A stretch of DNA of 64,000 bases from Carex sylvatica (taxonomy: Eukaryota; Streptophyta; Magnoliopsida; Poales; Cyperaceae), in NCBI GenBank assembly GCA_964058845.1, contig CAXKVR010000048.1:496001-560000 (forward strand), written 5' to 3'. Positions 55,590 through 64,000 of the stretch are shown one piece after another. How positions within the stretch are numbered: position 1 is the stretch's first letter; every line of letters begins with the position of its first letter. Made by a program: the position numbers and the translations under genes. The notes under the pieces are model-generated. The model was not told where the DNA came from, made no database searches, and saw nothing but the letters and a program-made list of their open reading frames with translations.

Positions 55590-58500
55590 ATGGTGCTTCC
55601 CTCGCGACGGGTTAAGCCTTTGGAACAGGTGGGTCCCATCTGGTTCTTCTTCACCGTCGCGATAATATTTTTCTTGGTTCTCTTCGGTACTCTCTACTTC
55701 GACTGGGGTTCGCTTCTATGGCGGGATGGAAAGATGCGACAGATGAGGAGCGGAGTCGAACTAAAGAAGGTTTTTGGTTTTGGGAGCGGAAACTCTAGTT
55801 TGGAGTGCGATTGGTTTGATGGAGAATGGATTTGGGACGACAAGTATCCTCTTTACGATTCCAAAAATTGCCCCTTTCTCGATTCGGGATTCAGGTGCTC
55901 TGAAAATGGTCGAACCGATAGTTTGTATTCACACTGGAGATGGCAACCCAAGCACTGTGATCTTCCCAGGTCTATTTAATTTCTTTTCTTTTCCATTTAT
56001 TCTTCTCCATGACCTCTTTTAAATGTTCTTTCCTTTCCCATTTATGTAATATTTGCTTCTTTGGTGGGGGGTTTAGATTGGATTTAAGGAAAAAAAGAGA
56101 ATGATTTTGGTAAGATAAAAGGTTTGAAAGCAGCAGTAGGAAAGTTAAGACTGCTACTAGTTTCTCGTTGTGATTTTAGTTGGATTGAATGAAAGGGATG
56201 TTTTGCCATTTACCATTTTAGGATCACAAATTGTTGTATTAAATTACATTCATCAACTATTTGGAGATCGGAGAAAATTGTTTTTTTAAAAAAAATTTTA
56301 ATCAAGGCCCAAAGGGGTTCTTTAAATAACTCGGAAGGCTCAAAGACAGCATTGAATTGATTAAACTGTGTATTTGTTCTTTCTTGGAATACTCAAAAAC
56401 AAGTTATTTAATCATTTGTACATTCTATTGTTTAATCCCTCGAGCTCACCTCGTAGCGCAATTTTTTCATTTTTTTTTTGTCTGTAAAATTTGATCCTTG
56501 GGAATAGAAATTGGAGCTTCAATATTGGGTAAGTAGTGCCATGTTAGAAAATAGTAAATTGGCTCTATTCTTTAATGCCTTGTTTGATTTCTTTATTTAC
56601 ACCCATCCAACTTTTTGTTCTTTGTTCTTTGAACCCAACCCCCCCCCCCCCCCCTCCTAAAAAAAAAATACAGTCTCTGTGGATTTTAATTTGTTATGCA
56701 TTGTGCTATTTTTTTAGGGGCAAGGCAATAATTTTTTATTGGCTTATGTGCTCATCTTGCTTTTGGTTTTTGGAACTCTTGTGATTTTATATTTCGTTTC
56801 TCTTTTCCATGTATAAGTTTGTTTTATGCCTTTGTGTAAATTGCAATGTCAACCCATTCAAATTTGACACCAAAAATATCAATCCCTTTGTTTCCTAGGA
56901 GTGGAAACTCAGTGAAGTATGTCATGTTCCTGGGAAATGCTCAACAAGTGCTTTTATTAGTTGCTATTAATCAGTGAATACATTCATTTTATTATTTATA
57001 TATTTGTTTGATTTGTGGTTTATGTCTGAATTGTGGTATGCGAATGAATTGTGGATGCTCTTCTGTTGATAAAAGTTACTAATCTGTTCTATTACATTGA
57101 TTTGTGTATTAAATTATTCATTTTTGTTGGACACTATATGATTTTATTTTAGATTCAGTGCAAAAAAGATGCTAGAAAAGCTAAGGGACAAGAGACTAGT
57201 ATTTGCTGGCGACTCAATCGGCCGTAACCAGTGGGAATCTCTTCTGTGTCTACTCTCCAGTGCTGTCTCAAATAAATCCTCCATTTACGAAATTAACGGC
57301 AACCCAATAACCAAGCACATGGGATACTTGGTGTTTAAATTTAGTGAGTATAACTGTACCGTGGAGTATTACCGGGCACCATTTCTGGTTTTGCAGAGCC
57401 GGGCCCCACCTGGTGCACACAAAAAGGTTCACACCACACTCAAGCTGGATGTAATGGACTGGTTGTCTTGGCACTGGAGAGATGCTGATGTCTTAGTCTT
57501 CAATACTGGACACTGGTGGAATTATGAGAAAACTGTCAGATCGTAAGTTTCTTTCATCATAATTGTTTATTGTTATTATTAAAATAAACTCTTCAATACC
57601 ATTATTATACCTGTCCATTTAGAAAACACCAACAAGAGGAAATTATCCTAAAGATTTACAAGAGATTAGATACCCAAATTGTGCAATACAAAACCTGCAC
57701 TGTCTGGTTATACTGTTTGCCGGGATAAATATAACTGAAAAGAAAATATAAACAAAAGAAACAGAAAAGGAAAATGGAATTATTGATGGGTATGCAAGTG
57801 AGACCAGTTGTATGATCACGAGTGAAAATGACATAGTTGCCTTTTCTGTGTTTGCTTGTTCTTTTGAAGATGACATTGCCTTGAGTTAATGACAAAAGGG
57901 ACCTCAATTCGAATGGTCAGAAATTTTGGTTTCTTTAGTTGAATTGGTTTTCACGAGTTTGGCTAGTATAACATCAGTGTCATTTCAACCTATATAACAT
58001 CAATTCTAAAACCTATCAAATCAACTTCAAATAGTAAATCCAAACCGTTCAAACCGATCTACTTCATTAGTTGTGCGTTTACATGCAAAATTTACAACTT
58101 TTTGAATTTATTTAGTATTAAGATCAAACGGTCAAATATATGAGTTTTTAAGTTAATTTTAATACATTAATTTTTCAATATTTTTACCACTTGATTTGAT
58201 ACTAAAATAACTCGAAAACATAAAAAATTTGTATGCAAACGCATCACACATAATGTAAATTGGTTTGAACGGTTTGGATTTACCGTTTGAAGTCAATTTG
58301 ATAGATTTTAGAATTGGTGTTATATAGGTTGAAATGACACTGATGTTATACTAACCAAACTCGGTTTTCACAGTTGGTGTCAAGTACCTTTCTACTTCAA
58401 ACATTTAGTTTGAAGCTGACAAAAGGTCGGGTTAGTAGCCCTTTCACCTGCTACTTTCAGATAAGAAGAATTGAGAAGAAGCTAACAGATGCCCCTGTTA

Positions 58501-59953
58501 GAACTCAAATGGCTAACTGTCACCAAGTAATAAAAATTGGCTAAACACCGCCCAGTTAGAGTTTCAGCTCATACCTAATATTAGTCTCAACCTAGGTATA
58601 GTTGAATGTCAATCGAACTGTAAAGCAGTGAAAGCCATGTGTTTATTTGTTACTATTGAAGTATTGAAGGTCAATCAACCAGTTCCTACTTGTCAACATG
58701 ATGTTTGAGCATTTTACTGGGCAGCAAAAACATTTTAAATATCATACCATTCCTGTCAAAACCAGAATATTATTTATTATTTAATATTGCTGTAACCAAA
58801 TGTGTTTTCATTTCTGTGGTTTAAGTGCACATCCAGAGTATATTAGTGTATAATAAAATTCCATGCAGGATGGATTGAGACTCAATTTAACTAAAGTAGG
58901 CTTTAGTACGATCCAATGTGTTATTAGCTACACAAACAAGGTTAACTCTGTCACTGCTTTTGCATCTTTATGATACTTTGAGGTTCCGACCTGAGTTGAT
59001 TGTCACATTTGATCATTGTAAACAGAGGATGTTACTTCCAAGAAGGCAATGAGGTGAAAATGGAGATGAATGTAGACACAGCTTACCAGAAAGCAATAGG
59101 GACATTATTTAATTGGCTTAATGGTGAGGTTAACAGAACTAAGACTCAAGTCATATTTCGCACGTATGCACCTGTTCATTTCAGGTTTGTTTTTTTTTTC
59201 TTTTTCTTCATCTGATAAGAATAATTCTTAATCAAATTGCATCATAAACTTCTTTGGCTCATCTGTTAAATTTTTTTGTCACCAGCACATTATAGGGCTA
59301 AATATTTGAACTGATGTTTACCTTACTGTGTTCCTTGCCTGTCGTCTCATACGTAAGTTGGTTTCCGGTTCTAATATCTAAGGCTTTTGTGGTATCTCTT
59401 GTATTTGATAGTTAATTTATGTTTGGATCTAACCTGAACTTAAAACATAACTCATGAAACCCCCCTTTCTAATCAATAACTGTTAAGTGCTAACCGAAGT
59501 CTGTTCAGCAAGGTCCAAATAAACTGCCATACCATACTTTTGTACCTGATACATGATCAAACTTTTCTCTTTAGAGGTGGTGACTGGAAAACTGGAGGCA
59601 GCTGCCACCAAGAAACCACTCCTGAACTTGGTCCATCGGCACTGTCTCTTAAACCATGGACCAACCTTTTGAATCCTATCAGTACATACTCCGAAAAATA
59701 CAGCATGGCCAACCTAGATATCCTAAACATAACTGAAATGACTGCTCGAAGAAAAGACGGTCACCTGTCAGTCTTCTACCTAGGCAAGAAAGGTCCTGCA
59801 CCTTTACATAGACAGGACTGTAGTCACTGGTGCTTACCTGGCGTGCCAGATGCTTGGAATGAATTATTATATGCTACTTTTATGAAACGTGAGATGAAAT
59901 TTCACCGGAAAGTTGTTGGTATGGGGAGCAAGAGGATTAAATATGGTAGATAG
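55590..59953 (+). CDS. TRICHOME BIREFRINGENCE-LIKE (TBL) polysaccharide O-acetyltransferase
   Basis: Four exons, 55590-55969, 57153-57542, 59026-59184 and 59575-59953, join in phase to 435 residues, a usual TBL length. The N-terminus is a Golgi signal anchor ([15 protein letters not shown], about residues 18-32). The TBL domain follows with [17 protein letters not shown]. The catalytic GDS motif is [16 protein letters not shown] (S148) and the DxxH motif is [14 protein letters not shown] (D391, H394). Family members acetylate xylan, pectin, mannan or xyloglucan using a Ser-His-Asp triad; I cannot tell the substrate here. The second intron (57543-59025) carries a young hairpin MITE. All key residues are present and the gene looks functional. 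It has no operon-like partners; neighbours are transposons. Confidence 0.93.
57955..58362. mobile_element. Hairpin MITE H inside the TBL second intron, perfect 9-bp duplication
   Basis: Ends GAGTTTGGCTAGTATAACAT and the complement of ATGTTATACTAACCAAACTC. Identical 9-mers GGTTTTCAC flank it at 57946-57954 and 58363-58371. Arms pair closely over about 190 bp, so it is a young insertion. Confidence 0.9.
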
Positions 59954-60376
59954 TGTTATTATTTTTGTTCACAATTCTTCTTCTCGTATTTATTTTTGGG
60001 GTACTTGGAGATTATATGGGAGGACAAGCAACAAATGAGTTGCTTGGTATAGAGGGGAAGATAGAGAGAGGATTAGGTTTTACAGGTAAAGTAATGTATA
60101 TACCATATATATATATATATACACAGCCAAAATGCATGGCGATTATTGTAATACAATGCAAATGTGTCTCTTTTAAGAAAATTGCACCTATCTTTTATTT
60201 ATTTATTTGTCGATCAAATTTGCAGTGTTGCTGAATAATTGAGACCTTTGTTGATAACCCTCTCAGCAACCTTTACGCAACTTATTGAAAGCGAGCAACT
60301 TGTTTGTATCCAAATTCAAAATAACCCGCTTGCTAGGATCTTTCGGATTAACGGCTTGGATTAATAGGATTGTAGG
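59954..60376. other. 3' flank of the TBL gene
   Basis: Likely 3' UTR followed by intergenic DNA, with a (TA)n run at about 60103-60121. Short ORFs are not supported. Confidence 0.5.
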
Positions 60377-60860
60377 TAGGGGTGTAAACGGATTGGATAT
60401 TATCCGATTTTATCCAGATCTGAATCCGGAAAATTACCTAAATTATCTGATCCGTATCCGTATCCGAGACTATCTGTATCTGTATCCAAAAAATTATAAC
60501 GGATAAGAATACAATAAGACTTTTAACTATCAGTATCCGATTGTTTACACTTTTAAACCACAACACATGTGATATATATATTCTTAAATTGATTTATTAA
60601 ATTGCATATTGTACTAATAGTTTATTAAATTACATATAGATATATATTTTGATGAACAATATAATATTATGACATAATTAGTGACTAATATTTTAATAAT
60701 ATAATAGATATTTTATAACCAACAAGCTAATTATGAAAAATATCTGTATCCGTAACATTTAATATCCGTATTCGTATCCGTATCCGTATCCAAAAAGTTA
60801 TAACGGATACGAATACGATAAGACCACTATCCAATCTGTATCCGACCGTTTACACCCCTA
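60377..60860. mobile_element. hAT-like MITE, TAGGGGTGTAAACGG ends
   Basis: Perfect 15-bp terminal inverted repeats TAGGGGTGTAAACGG at 60377-60391 and its complement ending at 60860. TAGGGGTG ends are common in plant hAT-like MITEs. The interior has many ATCCGTATCCG units in inverted orientation. Flanks ATTGTAGG and ATTTAGGT suggest an imperfect 8-bp duplication. Confidence 0.75.
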
Positions 60861-61329
60861 ATTTAGGTACTTGAAAAAAAATGTGAAATCCAACCGTACG
60901 TTTTATATAATATAATTAGGTATGTATCTCGTTTCTTTATGTAGAGAAATATAAAACAAAAGATATCAAAACAGAAATGAAAGTGGAGATTCATAAATGT
61001 CCATATTCTTTTTTCTGAAACAATGTGAAGTTGTAATAAATTACTAGTTTAATAATGGATAGATCTAAAGCCAAATTAGGAAACAGAGGTTGCTTAGTTA
61101 TCTTCATAATTTTAAATCTTGTAATCATGTTAATTATATTGAATGGGAATTTTTTATATAATTTAGTCTCTCCCGTATCAACATTGAAAAAAAAAAAAAA
61201 AAAAACCGAGTTTGAGCCAACTCGACTCGGTTCAACTCAAAACTCGGCCCAGTTCGGAAAATGCCAATTTGATCTGAATATCTGATGCTCTTCCTCCGCT
61301 CGCGGCCCGTTTTCGCTCGCTTTCTCATT

Positions 61330-61890
61330 TTTTGTTTTGGTTGAAGGCAATCGTAGAAATTATTAAATTCATACGTACGAAAACAGAAATAATATTTAAT
61401 TTTAAATACATTTAGAAAGATTTGATTTAGTGAGTTCAATCCAAATATATGAATTAGACTCAATGATTCAGATTCATCGATATATATATTTTTTTGAATT
61501 GTAAAAATGAGAAATTTGTTTGCCACATTTCATCAATTTTAAGTGGATCTGACTCATATGATCCAAAAAATTTATTTTTAAATTCGGTAGAAAAGATGAA
61601 TGATAGGTGTTACAGTTAATCAACTTAGAATTGGATATTCATCATTGAGGTCGATTTATTTCAATCTGATTTTCTGTGGCATATATATTTCAGATTTTTC
61701 CATCAATGTCTATTTTTTTAAATAAAATATATCGACGGATTTGGACCATTGAGTCCGATCCATATATTTAAATCGGACTCATTGAGCCAGATCTTTCTAG
61801 ATTTATTGAAAATCAAGTAATCTTATTGTTTTCATACGTATAAATTTAATAATTTCTATAGATAAAAAATTTCCCAATCGCTTCCTCATT
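61330..61890. repeat. Inverted-repeat element of unknown type
   Basis: GAAATTATTAAATTCATACG near 61358 pairs with CGTATAAATTTAATAATTTC near 61837. TCTCATTTTTTGTT and the complement of CTCATTTTTTATA extend the arms outward. Inner arms with GACTCAATGATTCAGAT also pair. Ends and family are unclear. Confidence 0.5.
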
Positions 61891-62189
61891 TTTTATAAAA
61901 TTGCGCTCCATCGCCAAACAGATTAATTTTTTCGCTTGCGGACCAAACTCCGGCCATTTTTATTAATACCCAAAAAACAAAACTAAATTTTAAAAATAAC
62001 CTTAACCAATTTTTTTTTTTAAAATCAACCCAACCGCCCGGGCCCGGGGCGGCCCAAAAAACAACCAACCCGCTTGGGCCTCGGGCGGGCCACAGAGGGA
62101 CCAGACCGCCCCCACTGAGGGCGGTCCATTGGTGAGCAAACCGCCCCAGGGGCGGGCGGTCCACTATGCAGCATTTACACCCCAGCAGC

Positions 62190-63797
62190 CCTCTCCCCAT
62201 TCCCTTCTCTGCCTCCCCTCCGCACCAGAACCAGGAAAAAGAAAAAAAAAACCCCAGCCCCAGCCAAGTCCGCCCCCACCCCCGCCGCCGGTGCTCCGCC
62301 CTTGTCTCCGCCGCTGCTGCGCCACTCCTCTCCTCTCCCTCGCTCGCTCACTCTCTCTCTCGCTCGTACCTCCCCGCCCACGAATCCGCAACTCTCCGCG
62401 GTCTACCTCGTTGGAATTGCTCCATTTCTCTCGGGTAAGTTTTCGATTCGATTGAATGCGATTAAGTTGTGTAATTGTTGAAGTCGAGTTGATTAGGTTA
62501 AAATCGATTCGGTTCGATTCGGTTAAAATCGATTAGGTTCGATTAGGTTAAAATCGATTCGGTTCGATTCAGTTAAAATCAATTCGGTTCGATTCGATTG
62601 TGATTAAATTATGTAATTATTGAAATCGAATTGATTCGGTTGATTCGGTTCAATTCGATTCAAATCGATTCGGTTCGACTCGATTGTGATGAAATTGTGT
62701 AATTGTTGAATTCTATTCGATTGTGTAACTTATGCAAATGTAATTAAGTTGTGTAATTGTTAAATTCGATTCGATTATGAATTGTTAGAATTGGTATAAT
62801 GTCACGAATTATGGAAATTGGGAGTTATTAATAAATGCTATTAAATTGCAGAAATTGCGGTATTAAATTTTGAAATTATCATTGCGGTAATTATGTATTT
62901 TTTTTTTGAAATTATAAATGCTATTAAATTATGTAAATGTTATTAAATTGCGGGAATTGCGGTATTAAATTTTGAAATTATAAATGCTATTAAATTATGA
63001 ATTTTTTTCTTTGAGAAAACAGTAATTCTTCCATGCAAAATTTAGTGAAACGTCAAATTTTATCAAATGGAAATATATATTGTGTGATTATATAAAATAT
63101 GTCATTTAGTATATAAGTTATGCATTTTTTATTTTTTTGAGAAAAGATCGTAGGTAGATAATTTATGTATTTGACTACATTAAAGAGTTAACTATTTGAT
63201 TACATCAATAGATAAAATTGAATATTTAGAGGGGATTGAGAATAAAATAATAAATTATTGTAATATTTAAAAAAAAATTACATAATTTTGTTTCCATATA
63301 TAATATGTTATAATATATTACAATTTTATTGTTATAATATATTATAATTTTATTGTTATAATATATTATAGTTTTGGTGATGTTGAAGGTATTTTGAAGT
63401 TGACGAAACACATGTATATATCAATATAAATTAATTTCAAGTAAAACAAATTATTTTAAAGTATATGAAAATTTGTTTAAAAATTACATTCTTTTTTGCA
63501 AGTAAATTATCAATATTTAAAAAAAAAAAATGCATACTTATGTTTTTTTCAAATTTTATTTGTTTGTCGATTTTCACAATAATTTTTATTTTAAAAAGTG
63601 AATTTCATACTATATAAAAGTTTATTGAATTTCAGGGTTTGAATTTCATACTATTTTAGGGTTTTAATTGATTGAATTTGCAGTTCAATTAGGGTTTGAA
63701 TTTGGTTGAAAATATTTATAAATTGTTTCAAATTTCGAATAAATTTTAATTTTTAAAATTTGTGGTTGATTAATATGGATTTTTTTTGTAAATGTAG
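62190..63797 (+). promoter_or_regulatory. Leader exon and repeat-bearing leader intron of the right-edge MULE gene
   Basis: A CT- and C-rich leader (about 62190-62434) ends in the donor TCTCTCGG|GTAAGT. The intron 62435-63797 ends AATGTAG, one base before the ATG. Its first part holds tandem units of GATTCGGTTCGATTCGGTTA type (62480-62720), followed by ATTAAATT-rich repeats. Confidence 0.6.
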
Positions 63798-63798
63798 T

Positions 63799-64000
63799 AT
63801 GCCCAGATCTAGACGGTGGGGAGTACGAGCTGCGCCTGCAGCAGATCCGGCTGCAGCGGGTCCAGATGCCGTGGATCCGAGTGTAGCGGGCACGTCCTCG
63901 GTGGATCCGATTGGAGAGGGTCCGTCGTCATATGAGGATCCGATTGGAGCGGGTTCTCAGGCTGGTTTTACAGATGGTGCGCATGATCCTGACACATTTA
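63799..64000 (+). CDS. Start of a MULE-borne gene, cut by the window end
   Basis: An open frame of 67 codons from the ATG at 63799, beginning MPRSRRWGVRAAPAADPAAA, with repeated DPxxAGP/DPIGxG units and no stop before the window ends. Its basic start is loosely like that of the PMD protein at 40849 (MARGRPRR), and its place just inside a TIR after a leader intron is the same. Whether it is a PMD or a transposase gene cannot be told. It is more GC-rich than its surroundings. Confidence 0.5.
   Translation, partial: MPRSRRWGVRAAPAADPAAAGPDAVDPSVAGTSSVDPIGEGPSSYEDPIGAGSQAGFTDGAHDPDTF

Larger units (their letters stand above)
61952..64000 (+). mobile_element. Left part of another MULE, continuing past the window
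   Basis: Begins GGCCATTTTTATTAATA, the same end as the element at 29194, and contains the dyad GACCGCC-N9-GGCGGTC at 62104-62126 with further GC-rich palindromes (62030-62160). It continues with a CT-rich leader exon, a leader intron with tandem repeats and a coding start at 63799. The right TIR is outside the window, so the target duplication cannot be tested. Confidence 0.7.

Noticed and set aside
62129..62455. Pro-rich frames at the start of the right-edge MULE
   Set aside because: These come from the GC-rich palindromes and C/T-rich leader; overlapping frames on both strands are equally open, and a strong donor lies at 62435.

Overview
This is nuclear DNA from a flowering plant. The genes have several GT-AG introns, the sequence is AT-rich, and the protein families are plant-specific: a U-box receptor-like kinase, a TRICHOME BIREFRINGENCE-LIKE acetyltransferase and a plant mobile domain protein. 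Mutator-like, Copia and hAT-like elements fill much of the space between genes. I cannot name the species. All exon joins below were made by hand from splice signals, reading phase and family resemblance.

Four host genes are supported. (1) The 3' part of a PUB33-type U-box kinase (+, about 94-1986), whose 5' end lies outside the window. (2) A 537-residue At3g52170-like putative DNA-binding protein (+, 19748-22936, four coding exons). (3) Tail-to-tail with it, an 824-residue synergin-gamma-like protein (-, 28474-23609, nine exons) with six acidic-Trp motifs in its first exon. (4) A 435-residue TBL polysaccharide O-acetyltransferase (+, 55590-59953, four exons) with a young MITE in its second intron. 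A fifth, weak minus-strand gene candidate lies at about 11.7-13.0 kb.

The most notable object is a young Mutator-like element (MULE) at 33102-42722. It has 108-bp terminal inverted repeats (TIRs) differing at one position and a perfect 9-bp target-site duplication (TSD). It carries two apparently intact, convergent, intron-containing genes: a 1043-residue MuDR transposase and a 770-residue plant mobile domain (PMD) protein. A small Lys-rich ORF lies between them. Each main gene starts just inside a TIR and has a leader intron, filled with tandem repeats, that splices next to the ATG. A related element enters at the right edge (from about 61952) with the same layout, and a 2.4-kb relative without recognised genes sits at 29194-31591. 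All five visible TIRs contain the dyad GACCGCC-N9-GGCGGTC, always 23 bp.

Other mobile DNA: a 3'-truncated Copia element (7699-11281); a second Copia lineage arranged LTR-internal-LTR-internal (44412-48668) next to a LINE RNase H scrap; about eight hairpin MITEs with GAG...CTC ends and 9-bp TSDs; a small MITE family sharing CTGCATTAACTC; hAT-like MITEs; and a dispersed family rich in CACGACACG. The remaining stretches are AT-rich with no gene I can support.
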